NCBI GenBank assembly: GCA_019057795.1
Contig: JAHLWS010000087.1
Location: 43,176-107,175, forward strand
DNA from: Promethearchaeota archaeon
Lineage (GTDB): Archaea > Asgardarchaeota > Lokiarchaeia > Sigyniarchaeales > SOKP01
DNA length: 64,000 bases
Reading direction: 5' to 3'
The first letter of the stretch is position 1, and the number at the start of each line of letters is the position of its first letter. Below are positions 45,950 through 55,041 of this stretch, piece by piece. Under the pieces are notes generated by a model that saw nothing but the letters and a program-made list of their open reading frames with translations, did not search any database and was not told where the DNA came from. The position numbers and the translations under genes were made by a program.

Positions 45950-46099
45950 AATCTAAACCAAAAAATGTAGACAACCAAAAAAAAATTATTATTCTGTTCA
46001 AAAAGATATTTAAAAATAATTTCATTTTGCTATTTTAAGATATTTTTGTAAAAACATGGGGTTTGAAAATATATTTCATTAAAATTAAAAACGAGTTTC

Positions 46100-47650
46100 T
46101 TGATAATAGGAGGAGGCATTTCTGGTCTATCTTTAGCCATTAACTTAGCAAAGATGGTTCCTGAGGAGGATATATTATTAATTACCAAAGAAAAATTATC
46201 AGAATGCAACACTTTTTATGCCCAAGGTGGAATCGCATGTGTACGGGACAAGAATGATAGTTTTGAGAAACACATTCAAGATACATTAATCGCTGGGGAT
46301 GGACTTTGTGATGAAGAAGTTGTAAGGTTAATTGTATCAAAGGCGCCTGAAAGAATTGGTCAACTAATTGAGATGGGAGTTGAATTCTCAAGGAATAATG
46401 AGGGGGAATTTGATCTTGGAAAAGAAGGGGGCCATTCTGAAAGAAGAGTTCTTCATGTAAATGATTTAACAGGGCAGAATATAGAGCTTAAGCTTATCGA
46501 AAAAGTAAAAAAAATTCCAAATCTTCAAATTAAAGAAAATTGGTGTGCAATCAATTTATTCTGTAATAATTTTAGATGTGATGGCGCTTATGTATTAGAC
46601 CAAAAGAGCGAAGAAATTTACAATATTTCTGCTAAATCTACAATTTTAGCGACTGGTGGTGCCGGTAAGATTTATCTTTATACCACAAATCCAGATGTTG
46701 CCTCTGGAGATGGAATTGCAATGGCATATCGTGCTGGAACGATAATTGCTAATATGGAATTTTATCAATTTCATCCTACTTGTCTTTATCACCCATTTGC
46801 TAAATCATTCTTGATAACGGAAGCCATGAGAGGGGAAGGCGCTGTTTTAAAAGATATTAAAGGCAATGAATTTATGGAAAAATATCATCCTTTAAAGGAA
46901 TTAGCACCACGAGATATTGTATCACGAGCAATTGATAGAGAACTTAAACGAACTGGAGATGACCATGTAGTATTAGATTTTGCATCATATAGAAGTCCTG
47001 ACTATATTAAAAGTCATTTTCCAGGCGTTTACGAGCAATGTAAATTATTTAATATCGATATTACTAAAGAACCAATACCCGTTGTCCCAGCAGCTCATTA
47101 TAGTTGTGGAGGTGTACTTGTCAAAGTAAATGGTTCTACAAAAGTAAAAAATCTCTACACGATCGGAGAATCATCCTGTACGGGATTACATGGTGCTAAT
47201 CGATTAGCAAGTAATTCTTTATTAGAAGGATTAGTGTGCGCATATGAATGTGCTAAAACACTTGCGAAAAAGACTAAAGATCTGAAAATTAACGAATTTA
47301 AAAAATGGGAACCCGGTCATGCCGTACCCTCTACAGAAGCGGTTATAATAACACAGAATTGGGACGAAATAAGAAGATTCATGTGGAATTACGTTGGAAT
47401 TGTCCGAACGGATAAGCGTCTTCAAAGAGCTAAAAAAAGAATTAATATGCTTCTGGACGAAATCAATCAATATTATTGGGATTTTAAAATAGAAAAAAAT
47501 CTTGTTGAACTTAGAAATTTGGCTACTGTCGCAAAAATAATAATAGTAAGTGCAATTTCTCGCAAAGAGAGTAGGGGAATCCATTACAATTTAGATCATC
47601 CAAATAAATCTGAAATGAGTAGAAATACTACAATAAGAAGACCTTGGTAA
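46100..47650 (+). CDS. nadB: L-aspartate oxidase
   Basis: A 516-residue flavoprotein that oxidises aspartate to iminoaspartate, the first step of de novo NAD synthesis. The FAD motif I-I-G-G-G-I-S-G-L-S is at the start. F-Y-A-Q-G-G-I-A-C, A-T-G-G-A-G-K-I-Y, H-P-T-C-L-Y, E-A-M-R-G-E-G and S-C-T-G-L-H-G-A-N-R-L-A-S-N-S-L follow, and a C-terminal helical domain completes the NadB pattern. No nadA or nadC lies in the window. The start is odd: TTG at 46100 is the only standard start in frame, and it cuts the first strand. The open frame runs back to about 46067 (I-S-L-K-L-K-T-S-F-L). An out-of-frame ATG sits at 46056; one extra base would join it. Confidence 0.88.
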   Translation: MIIGGGISGLSLAINLAKMVPEEDILLITKEKLSECNTFYAQGGIACVRDKNDSFEKHIQDTLIAGDGLCDEEVVRLIVSKAPERIGQLIEMGVEFSRNNEGEFDLGKEGGHSERRVLHVNDLTGQNIELKLIEKVKKIPNLQIKENWCAINLFCNNFRCDGAYVLDQKSEEIYNISAKSTILATGGAGKIYLYTTNPDVASGDGIAMAYRAGTIIANMEFYQFHPTCLYHPFAKSFLITEAMRGEGAVLKDIKGNEFMEKYHPLKELAPRDIVSRAIDRELKRTGDDHVVLDFASYRSPDYIKSHFPGVYEQCKLFNIDITKEPIPVVPAAHYSCGGVLVKVNGSTKVKNLYTIGESSCTGLHGANRLASNSLLEGLVCAYECAKTLAKKTKDLKINEFKKWEPGHAVPSTEAVIITQNWDEIRRFMWNYVGIVRTDKRLQRAKKRINMLLDEINQYYWDFKIEKNLVELRNLATVAKIIIVSAISRKESRGIHYNLDHPNKSEMSRNTTIRRPW

Positions 47651-47801
47651 TTTGAATCCAATTATAAGTAAGAAATGTTTTAATTGTTATTTTTTTCGAG
47701 AATAATCTAATATTGATAATCCTATTAGTTATTTAAATAAATTTTTATTTTAAGATTAAATATGTATAAGCAAGCTATATATTAATTTGGTTTTAAAAAT
47801 C

Positions 47802-49508
47802 ATGATTGAAGAAATAATTAGAAATACAACAAGTATTTGTCCAGAATGCCTACAACCAATTCCTGCTGAGATTTATGTTGATGCAAATATGGGTTGGGTT
47901 ATGATGCGAAAGCATTGTGAGGAACATGGAGATTTTAAAGATAAAATTTCGGTTAACCCAGAGGAATACAAATGGAACCAGAGTTTCACTAATGAAATTG
48001 GTTCAACTGTAGATAACTCTTCAAAACCTTCTGAAGTATCATCAGGTATTAGAGAAATCACTAATGGCTGTCCATATGATTGCGGGATTTGCGAGAATCA
48101 CGAATCAGCACCTTGTATTGCCGTAATTGATCCTACAAATCGATGTAATTTAACTTGTCCAATATGTTACGCCAATGCTAGTGCTAAAGGTTATGTTGTA
48201 GAGCCTACTTTCGATGAAATCGTTCAAATTCTAAAGCATTTCAGATCAATCAAGCCTGTCCCTCCTATTTTGCTACAATATGCAGGGGGGGAACCAACGT
48301 TAAGAAATGATCTACATGATATCACCCGTAAAGCAAAAGAATTAGGATTTACAGAAGTTATGGTATCAACTAATGGTGTCAAAATGAGTAAATCAGTTGA
48401 ATATTGTAGAGAATTAATGGAATCTGGAATAGATGCGATATATTTGCAATTTGACGCTACCAATGCTCCAGAGGTTTGGAAAAAAATGAGGGGCGTTAAT
48501 TTATGGCCCATAAAACAAAGGGTCATTAAAAATTGCCGCGCAATCGGGTTTAAAGGTATTATGTTGGTTCCAACTATTGCTAAAGGCGTAAATGACGATC
48601 AAATTGAAAATATTTTAGAATTCGCTAAGCAAAACAATGATGTAGTTGCGGGCGTCGTTTTTCAACCCGTTTCGTTATGTGGTCGAATTAATTACGAAGA
48701 ACTAATGGAATTGAGATATACTTCATCTGATTTAAAGATAGCTATTAATAAAATAACTAATAACGCAATAGAAAAGTTTTATCCAATTGCTACATCTGCC
48801 AAATTCACTAGATTACTAGCTTGGTTCGATGATGTACCTTCTTTTTCAACGACAACCCATCCAGACTGTGGCTTCGTTACTATTTTAACTATTGATGATA
48901 ACGATGAATGGAAACCCCTTGAGAACTATTTTGATGCTGAGGGGATATTTAAATGGTCAAATCAAGTATGGGACATGATTCGTAATAAAGAAATCCCCAA
49001 GCCAACAAGCTTTTTAAAGGACATTAATCTAGAGAATTACGGTGGTGTAGTAAAAACGATTGGTGATTTCATCGATGATATAACTAATTTAGGATATAGA
49101 CAGATAATGAAGTCATATTTTTTCGCAGGTGCTTTAAAATTTATTAAAAATCCATCAAAAGTCTTAACTAGCAAAATTTTTCAATCATTTACTAGACTTA
49201 TTTTTTCGCCTACCTTAAATTCAGCAAGTAACTTTTTACTTTCAAAAAATTTGTTAATATCATGCATGCATTTTCAAGATGCTTATAATTTTGATTTAGA
49301 TCGAGTTAAAAACTGCATTGTACATTATGGAGTGATTGATCCAGATGACCCTAGCAAAGTTCTTCAAATACCATTTTGCACGATGAATACTTTACATAGA
49401 GAAAAATTAGAGCTCAAACATAAACTAGCCAATCAAAGCACAATTAAACCTGAAATAATCCAGAACAAAATTGAGACCTATATTAAATCAATTGAAAAAG
49501 AAATATAA
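47802..49508 (+). CDS. tes: Tetraether lipid synthase-type radical SAM enzyme (Tes/MJ0619 family)
   Basis: A 568-residue radical SAM protein. Residues 13-16 are C-P-E-C with H-C-E-E-H-G further on, the first zinc/iron site. N-G-C-P-Y-D-C-G-I-C-E-N-H follows. The radical SAM triad is C115-N-L-T-C119-P-I-C122. A G-G-E-P-T motif binds SAM. This layout is that of the MJ0619/Tes group, which couples two archaeol chains to make membrane-spanning tetraether lipids. The C-terminal half is long and includes a hydrophobic stretch. I prefer the ATG at 47802 to the TTG at 47787. It is a single gene. The function is from family knowledge; a paralogue with another lipid role is possible. Confidence 0.78.
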   Translation: MIEEIIRNTTSICPECLQPIPAEIYVDANMGWVMMRKHCEEHGDFKDKISVNPEEYKWNQSFTNEIGSTVDNSSKPSEVSSGIREITNGCPYDCGICENHESAPCIAVIDPTNRCNLTCPICYANASAKGYVVEPTFDEIVQILKHFRSIKPVPPILLQYAGGEPTLRNDLHDITRKAKELGFTEVMVSTNGVKMSKSVEYCRELMESGIDAIYLQFDATNAPEVWKKMRGVNLWPIKQRVIKNCRAIGFKGIMLVPTIAKGVNDDQIENILEFAKQNNDVVAGVVFQPVSLCGRINYEELMELRYTSSDLKIAINKITNNAIEKFYPIATSAKFTRLLAWFDDVPSFSTTTHPDCGFVTILTIDDNDEWKPLENYFDAEGIFKWSNQVWDMIRNKEIPKPTSFLKDINLENYGGVVKTIGDFIDDITNLGYRQIMKSYFFAGALKFIKNPSKVLTSKIFQSFTRLIFSPTLNSASNFLLSKNLLISCMHFQDAYNFDLDRVKNCIVHYGVIDPDDPSKVLQIPFCTMNTLHREKLELKHKLANQSTIKPEIIQNKIETYIKSIEKEI

Positions 49509-49511
49509 CAT

Positions 49512-49524
49512 TATTTTTTTTATT
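49512..49524 (+). terminator. T-tract terminator after the Tes-type gene
   Basis: T run broken by one A, starting a few bases after the stop codon. Confidence 0.4.
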
Positions 49525-49644
49525 CTAATCTTTTAAGTTACAACACTTCTTATGATAAACCTCAATTGTAATAATATAATTTTATATTTCTACTCTCATT
49601 TATTACCAATGATTTGATTATAATTAAAAAATTGTGTAATAAGG

Positions 49645-50445
49645 TTGAGTCTTGGAAAGGGTATTAGAATTGAACGGTTGTTCGATCGAAAAAGTAAAAG
49701 AACGATAATCGTCCCGATGGACCACGGTCTTACTGTAGGAACCATTAAAGGATTAGAAAATTTGGCTGATATGGTTGATAACATCGCTTTAGGGGGTGCA
49801 AACGCAGTTTTAATGCACTCAGGAATGGTTGGAGCGGGACATAGGCAGTACGGTAAAGATATAGGGCTGATTATTCACCTTTCAGGGGCAACTAACTTAT
49901 CTCCAGACCCTAATAGGAAGGTATTGGTCTGTACCGTAGAACGAGCTTTGAAAATGGGAGCAGATGGAGTTTCAATTCATATTAATATAGGAGCTGATGA
50001 GGAACCAGAAATGCTTCAAGACGCTCATAGAGTCGTTGAGTCATCAAGAGAATGGGGCTTACCGCTTATAGCTATGATGTATCCTAGAGGTAAAAAAATA
50101 AAAGATGAGAATGATCCTGAAGTAGTTAATATTGCTGTAAGAGCAGGTGCTGAATTAGGCGCAGACATAGTTAAAACAAATTACACTGGAGATATTGACT
50201 CTTTCAAATATATCGTAAAAAGTGTACATGTTCCAGTTATTATAGCTGGTGGTCCGAAAACTAATACGATTCAAGATTTGCTCCAACTAGTCTACGATTC
50301 TATCCAAGCAGGAGGTAAAGGAGTTGCGTTTGGAAGAAATGTTTTTCAAGCGGAGGATCCTACAAAAATTGTTAAAGCTCTATCTAAAATTGTACATCAT
50401 AATTATACGGTGGGAGAAGTTCTAAAAGAATACCAAATTAAATAG
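49645..50445 (+). CDS. Archaeal class I aldolase-family enzyme, probably 2-amino-3,7-dideoxyheptulosonate synthase
   Basis: A 266-residue TIM barrel. V-P-M-D26-H-G-L-T-V-G is the phosphate-binding opening. M-M-Y-P-R-G and the Schiff-base lysine K177 in D-I-V-K-T-N-Y follow, with a G-G-P-K and A-F-G-R-N-V end motif. This architecture is shared by archaeal fructose-bisphosphate aldolase and by the MJ0400-type ADTH synthase of the archaeal aromatic pathway. The G-A-G-H-R and L-S-G-A-T-N-L-S-P-D-P-N segments fit the latter better. Start is TTG at 49645. It stands alone; no dehydroquinate synthase gene is nearby to decide the matter. Confidence 0.8.
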   Translation: MSLGKGIRIERLFDRKSKRTIIVPMDHGLTVGTIKGLENLADMVDNIALGGANAVLMHSGMVGAGHRQYGKDIGLIIHLSGATNLSPDPNRKVLVCTVERALKMGADGVSIHINIGADEEPEMLQDAHRVVESSREWGLPLIAMMYPRGKKIKDENDPEVVNIAVRAGAELGADIVKTNYTGDIDSFKYIVKSVHVPVIIAGGPKTNTIQDLLQLVYDSIQAGGKGVAFGRNVFQAEDPTKIVKALSKIVHHNYTVGEVLKEYQIK

Positions 50446-50462
50446 ACGAGTTAAAGAAAATC

Positions 50463-50603
50463 ATGAAACAAGATAAAATGGTTTCTTACCCTTATTTAGT
50501 AAAGAGAGCGATAAAGGTCTCAATTGAATTTGTAATAATTTTGATATTACTATTCTACTTGCCGGAAATACTTAACTTTTTTCGGTTTTTATACGGATTT
50601 TGA
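50463..50603 (+). CDS. Small membrane ORF, translationally coupled to the next gene
   Basis: A 46-codon ATG frame encoding a basic start (Y-L-V-K-R-A-I-K) and one membrane helix (I-E-F-V-I-I-L-I-L-L-F-Y-L). Its TGA stop overlaps the TTG start of the following membrane gene, giving a TTGA junction, a classic coupling arrangement. It starts 17 bp after the aldolase-family gene. No family is recognised; the coupling is the main support. Confidence 0.5.
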   Translation: MKQDKMVSYPYLVKRAIKVSIEFVIILILLFYLPEILNFFRFLYGF

Positions 50604-51124
50604 ACGAGAAGATAAATATGTTTCCGATTTTTCATGTTGCTATTCCGTTAATTCTCTTTGAATTACCACTGGTTAAGAAGAAATTTGAATTTAATAGATT
50701 TGCGTTAATTGTTGGCTCGTTATTTCCAGATATTATTGATAAATTTCTACTTTTTTTAAATTTTGGTTCAGGGAGGGGAATCTCACATACAATTTTATTT
50801 ATTTTAATTAATTTTGTTATTTTGCACTTTATTACGAAAGGAAGAAAATCTATATCAATACCATTTTTAGTGGGAATGGTAGTTCACTTAATTTTAGATC
50901 TACCAGAAGTACCACTTTTTTATCCATTTATCATGTATGAATTTATTATAATTGACGATCCTATCGGATTATGGCTATATAGATTATTTAATGAACCCGT
51001 AGTTTATTTAACGGAGATAACAGGGATTCTAATTTTCATTTTTATTTTAATAAATAACAAATTATATAGTAGAAAAGAAATTACAAATTACCTAAAGCGT
51101 AATATTAACCTAGAACCTCAATAA
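50600..51124 (+). CDS. DUF457/YdjM-like membrane protein (putative metal-dependent hydrolase)
   Basis: A 174-residue protein with four to five membrane helices. M-F-P-I-F-H-V-A-I-P-L gives a first His. G-S-L-F-P-D-I-I-D-K carries two Asp, G-I-S-H-T a second His, and V-V-H-L-I-L-D-L-P a third His/Asp pair. This is the order seen in DUF457/LexA-binding membrane hydrolase relatives such as YdjM, which are thought to bind a metal in the membrane. The start is TTG at 50600 overlapping the upstream stop. The role is unknown. Confidence 0.68.
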   Translation: MNEKINMFPIFHVAIPLILFELPLVKKKFEFNRFALIVGSLFPDIIDKFLLFLNFGSGRGISHTILFILINFVILHFITKGRKSISIPFLVGMVVHLILDLPEVPLFYPFIMYEFIIIDDPIGLWLYRLFNEPVVYLTEITGILIFIFILINNKLYSRKEITNYLKRNINLEPQ

Positions 51125-51256
51125 TAGAACAAAAACAAATCATTTAACTTTTAAAAGTAATATTACTATTTTTTATTTTTATATCTTAGATTATTTTAAT
51201 TAACATAATTGATTTTAAAATAACAATTACATATTCGATTACCAATAAAAATAAAA

Positions 51257-51988
51257 ATGAGCCAAACCACTGTCCTCAAGGTCATTATTGATAATAGAGA
51301 AAGGAAGTTAATGAAATTATTGGAAGAGAAGCACCCTAATATCAAGTTCGAAACTAAACAATTAGATATTGCGGATATAGTAATTTCTGAAGATGTAGCA
51401 ATTGAAAGAAAAGAAGGGTTTGATTTCGTTGCTTCTATAATGGATAATAGGTTATTTGAACAACTCCTAAGGTTAAAAGATACATACTCTACCCCTATTT
51501 TAATACTCGAAGGATTAAATGATAATGTTTTTGAAAATACAGGAATGAAAATTTCCTCGATTTATGGGGCCCTGGCATTCATTTCTTATAAATTGGGAAT
51601 ATCAGTAATACCAACTAGAAATATCGAGGATACAGCACTTGTTATAGAGCGAATAGCTAACCGTGAACAAGTTAAGGATGGAATACCATTACTTTCAAGA
51701 AAGGCACCAAAAAGTATGAGCATTGAAGAAAGAAGGACATTTATTGTGGAAGGATTCGTAGATATCGGTCCGAAAAAGGCTAAATCTTTAATAGATAAAT
51801 ACAAGACGCCCTATCGCGTGTTAAAGGCAATTCAACAAACAGAAATTACATTTACTCGGACAGGAAATCCAAAAGGAATTAAAGGCCCCTTAAGCGAACT
51901 TTCTGGGTTTGGATGGAAATTTGTAGAAAAGAATAAAGAAATGCTTTTTGGGAAAAGAAAGGATCCTCAAAAAAGAATTAATGAATAG
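51257..51988 (+). CDS. XPF/ERCC4-type structure-specific nuclease
   Basis: A 243-residue nuclease of the XPF/Mus81/Hef family, which cuts 3'-flap and fork DNA. The ERCC4 domain has D12-N-R-E-R-K, D-I-A-D40 and the catalytic E50-R-K-x3-D56. A tandem helix-hairpin-helix pair follows (V-D-I-G-P-K-K-A-K-S-L at about 170-185). It has no N-terminal helicase, like crenarchaeal XPF, which works with PCNA; no PIP-box is obvious at the C terminus (K-K-R-I-N-E). The ATG is clean and the next gene is 13 bp away, so they may be co-transcribed by chance of packing. Confidence 0.9.
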   Translation: MSQTTVLKVIIDNRERKLMKLLEEKHPNIKFETKQLDIADIVISEDVAIERKEGFDFVASIMDNRLFEQLLRLKDTYSTPILILEGLNDNVFENTGMKISSIYGALAFISYKLGISVIPTRNIEDTALVIERIANREQVKDGIPLLSRKAPKSMSIEERRTFIVEGFVDIGPKKAKSLIDKYKTPYRVLKAIQQTEITFTRTGNPKGIKGPLSELSGFGWKFVEKNKEMLFGKRKDPQKRINE

Positions 51989-52001
51989 AGTTTAAATATT
52001 A

Positions 52002-52763
52002 ATGATTATACTTATAACACTAATAGCAATTTTCTGCTCGAGTACGGTCTACGGGATTATAGGATTTGGCGACGCGTTGATATTAATCCCTATTCTAGCT
52101 CCAATAATAGGAGTGAAGAATGCAGTAATACTAGTAAATATCTGGGGCACTTTTCCCGCTTTAATCAATTATATTAAATATAAAGAATTTTTAGATAGGG
52201 GTTATTTTCTCCGAATTGTATCGCTAGGCATTCCCGCCACAATTCTAGGAACATACTTAATTATAAGTATTCGATTGGAATGGATCGAGTTAATTTTGGG
52301 CATTTTTATTCTAATATATTCTTCTTTAAAACTCGTTAATTACATTAAGGACCAATCTCAAATTGAATTAAAAGAGGAAATTAACACAACTTCTCCCCTA
52401 ATTTTATTCGGGGGATTCTCTTATGGCTTGTTAACTGGTTTAATTGGTGCGGCAGGACCCATTAATGTAGCCTTATTAGAAAAAACGGGACATTATAGAG
52501 AAAGTTTTATCGGAAATTTTGCCGCTATTGGAACAGTACTTTCCGTTTCTAGAATCCCATTCTACATAGTTGAAGGATTATTCCCAAGCGAACTACTATT
52601 AATATTTCTGCTCGCTTTTCCAATTATATTCCTCGGGACTAAACTTGGTCATAATATTACACCTAAAATTTCTGTGAAAAAATTTCAGATTCTTGTTTTT
52701 TGTTTTCTCTTAGTTATTAGCATTAAGTCGATTATTTCGTCAATTTTGAGTCTGATTAGCTAA
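52002..52763 (+). CDS. TauE/SafE-family membrane permease
   Basis: A 253-residue protein with eight membrane helices. The two repeats of the TSUP family are visible: G-F-G-D-A-L-I-L-I-P in the first half and G-L-L-T-G-L-I-G-A-A-G-P-I-N in the second, each at a helix re-entry. Family members export sulfite, sulfonates or other organic anions. The N-terminal helix is directly at the start. It is 13 bp behind the XPF-type nuclease and may be read through from its promoter. Confidence 0.88.
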   Translation: MIILITLIAIFCSSTVYGIIGFGDALILIPILAPIIGVKNAVILVNIWGTFPALINYIKYKEFLDRGYFLRIVSLGIPATILGTYLIISIRLEWIELILGIFILIYSSLKLVNYIKDQSQIELKEEINTTSPLILFGGFSYGLLTGLIGAAGPINVALLEKTGHYRESFIGNFAAIGTVLSVSRIPFYIVEGLFPSELLLIFLLAFPIIFLGTKLGHNITPKISVKKFQILVFCFLLVISIKSIISSILSLIS

Positions 52764-52789
52764 AATGCATTTAAACTCATTTTTGTAAA

Positions 52790-53041
52790 TTATTTCCATC
52801 TATTTTTTCTCCCTCTTTTCTTTATTTTTTCGCGAAATTTGTGCATTTCTAAAACAATTTCTTTAATTGATTTATTTGGAAACCTTTCTTTTTCAATTCT
52901 AATGTAATTATTTATACCAAGATCGCAAATTTCGAAAAAAATTTTAACCGCATCTTCAGTGGGCGTTTTATTCATAAATTCCATCCTTCCCTTGAAGTTT
53001 CTTACGATTTTTCTGTAATTATTATCGTTAGTTTTAGGCAT
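52790..53041 (-). CDS. Small basic protein next to a UPF0175 gene, unknown
   Basis: An 83-residue helical, basic protein (T-P-T-E-D-A-V-K-I-F-F-E-I-C-D-L; E-K-E-R-F-P-N-K-S; K-K-R-G-R-K-N-R-W). No family is certain. It is 30 bp downstream of the UPF0175 gene on the same strand, where a toxin such as a PIN domain is often found, but it lacks PIN acidic residues in the right spacing. It may be a diverged partner or a DNA-binding accessory protein. Confidence 0.55.
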   Translation of the reverse strand: MPKTNDNNYRKIVRNFKGRMEFMNKTPTEDAVKIFFEICDLGINNYIRIEKERFPNKSIKEIVLEMHKFREKIKKRGRKNRWK

Positions 53042-53071
53042 AATTCTTTTTTTTTTAACTAAAATTAATTT

Positions 53072-53374
53072 CTAAAAAATTCTTTTTAGATTTTCATATC
53101 CTTCAAGTAAATCTTCCTTACTTATCTTGGATTTAATACCAAATTCCATGATTAGGTCCATAAATTCCGATAAGGGGAGATTTGACAGATATGCCGCTTT
53201 TCCAATTGAATATTTTCCTGTTGCATAACCTTTTATCGCTAAATACAAACTCCCATTATTAATTAAATCTCGAATTATTTCTGATTGATCCGTGTCTGCT
53301 TCTCTTTCTTTGGAATATCTTTTAACAATCTCTTCCAAATTTTTATTGATTCTGACAGATATAACTTTTCCCAT
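53072..53374 (-). CDS. UPF0175-type antitoxin / regulator
   Basis: A 100-residue protein. The N-terminal part is a ribbon-helix-helix-like segment (I-S-V-R-I-N-K-N-L-E-E; Q-S-E-I-I-R-D-L-I). The C-terminal part is the UPF0175 helix-turn-helix: Y-A-T-G-K-Y-S-I-G-K-A-A-Y-L-S-N-L, then F-M-D-L-I-M-E-F-G-I. UPF0175 proteins are usually antitoxins of PIN toxins in Archaea. The ATG is well placed and an A/T-rich promoter lies upstream. The paired gene just downstream does not look like a PIN toxin. Confidence 0.75.
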   Translation of the reverse strand: MGKVISVRINKNLEEIVKRYSKEREADTDQSEIIRDLINNGSLYLAIKGYATGKYSIGKAAYLSNLPLSEFMDLIMEFGIKSKISKEDLLEGYENLKRIF

Positions 53375-53595
53375 TTTTCATCCCTCCAATTTATTTATTT
53401 GGTTTTTACACTTCTTCCTTCTCAATGTAATTATTCCATTTTGAACTTATTAATTTTCCTTATACGCTTTATCCATTAATCTTTTAAAAAAAAGAAAAGA
53501 CGTCTATCATTTGTTAAAAAAGTAATATCAGATTATAAAAGGATAAACATTCTGATCACTGCCAATATCTATTCAATAAATAAAAAAGGAAAAAG

Positions 53596-54855
53596 TTATA
53601 AGATTTTTGAATACCTTCGCAGCCCACCGTGTAATATAAGCAATTGAATGTTTCTGGCTCCACCAATTACTTCTTCAATTTTACTTACATCCATGAGCTC
53701 GTCAACTGGAGTGTTGTCTGTAACAGATACACCACCCATTTGCTGTTGAACTTCGTAGCAAACTTCGTGAGTAAGCTTTGAAACTAAGTATTTGCCTTGA
53801 GAAGAGACTCCCGCTACCCATTTTTCTGCTTCTTTACTTGGTTTCTCGGCAAAAAGTATTTTATCGTCGTAGATAGTCGCTGCTTGGAATGCCAAGCTTG
53901 TAGCAGCACTACATTTCGATAATAAATCCCCTAAACTATATCCGACACCCTGATAATTAATTACATTTTTTCCGAATTGTTGTCTGAGGTTAGTATAAAT
54001 TATTGCGTATATAAGTCCTGCCCAACATATACCCACACCTGAGCCCATAATACCTAAGCGCTCAGGAACTAATCCACCAAAAAGGTTATGATAACCCCCT
54101 CCATTATCCCCTAAAATATACTCCATTGGAACTTTTACATCTTTTAAAAATGTATGAGCGATATGAACTCGAGGAACTGAATTAATCTTCAATCTTTTTG
54201 TCTCTATTCCACCGAAATCCCTTGAAAGCATTCCTTGAACCATCGTTTGTCTGGGGTGCTCGGTATCGTAAACACCATAACAGGCAAAATACTTTGCTTT
54301 AGGACCATTTGTCGTAAAGACCTTTTCACCTGAAAAAACAATACCATCATCCACCTTTGTACAAGTTGTTGTCATGTTCACAGCATCGGACCCGCGTTCT
54401 GGCTCAGTTATTCCTATACAACCTACTTCCTTTCCACTCATCAATTCGTCTTGGACTTTAATAATCTCGCTGGTTTCACCATGTTGAAATGTTGGATTCC
54501 CACATAAAATACCGCTTGCTAATCTCGCTAATTCTAATTGAGGATCGCATATAGACATGATTGTAGCTAATAAAATTTCTTTTTTCATACCATATGGCTC
54601 AAAATCGCGCCATTTATTTATCCTTTGCATGTATCCGTGCTTACCTAGCTCTGGGAATAACACATATACATCTTTACTTTTATCGATTTTAGGGTGAAGC
54701 TCTAAGCAAAAAGATTCTAAATCCTGGCAATATTCTACTTCTTCATCATTTAACATTGGAAATATGTTGTCGTTAAAAATTTTGAAAACATTATCCAATG
54801 TCATTTTTTCGAGGATTTTATCGTTTATTATTTTCTCTTGCATGATTCTCGTCAA
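53596..54855 (-). CDS. Acyl-CoA dehydrogenase
   Basis: A 419-residue flavoprotein that oxidises acyl-CoA to enoyl-CoA. The FAD/substrate segment is G-C-I-G-I-T-E-P-E-R-G-S-D-A, followed by F-S-G-E-K-V-F-T-T-N-G. The C-terminal helical domain has R-Q-Q-F-G-K and G-G-A-R-N-I. A candidate catalytic Glu lies in the late helix region S-K-I-E-E-V-I-G-G. It would feed the hydratase and hydroxyacyl-CoA dehydrogenase at 38-41 kb, though it is not linked to them. No electron-transfer flavoprotein genes are present in the window. Confidence 0.9.
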   Translation of the reverse strand: MTRIMQEKIINDKILEKMTLDNVFKIFNDNIFPMLNDEEVEYCQDLESFCLELHPKIDKSKDVYVLFPELGKHGYMQRINKWRDFEPYGMKKEILLATIMSICDPQLELARLASGILCGNPTFQHGETSEIIKVQDELMSGKEVGCIGITEPERGSDAVNMTTTCTKVDDGIVFSGEKVFTTNGPKAKYFACYGVYDTEHPRQTMVQGMLSRDFGGIETKRLKINSVPRVHIAHTFLKDVKVPMEYILGDNGGGYHNLFGGLVPERLGIMGSGVGICWAGLIYAIIYTNLRQQFGKNVINYQGVGYSLGDLLSKCSAATSLAFQAATIYDDKILFAEKPSKEAEKWVAGVSSQGKYLVSKLTHEVCYEVQQQMGGVSVTDNTPVDELMDVSKIEEVIGGARNIQLLILHGGLRRYSKIL

Positions 54856-55041
54856 TTATTATTGTATTTACTATAATTTGAATGATTTTATTTATTATTA
54901 TTATTAAATTTTTTATTCAAATTAAAGTTTTAATATGAAATTAGAAAAAAGGATAGTAAAATTAATTGTATTATAATACTTGGAATAGTTCAGAAAATGT
55001 AAAGATTAACTGGAGCTATTCCCTTAAGTTAATATTAGAAG

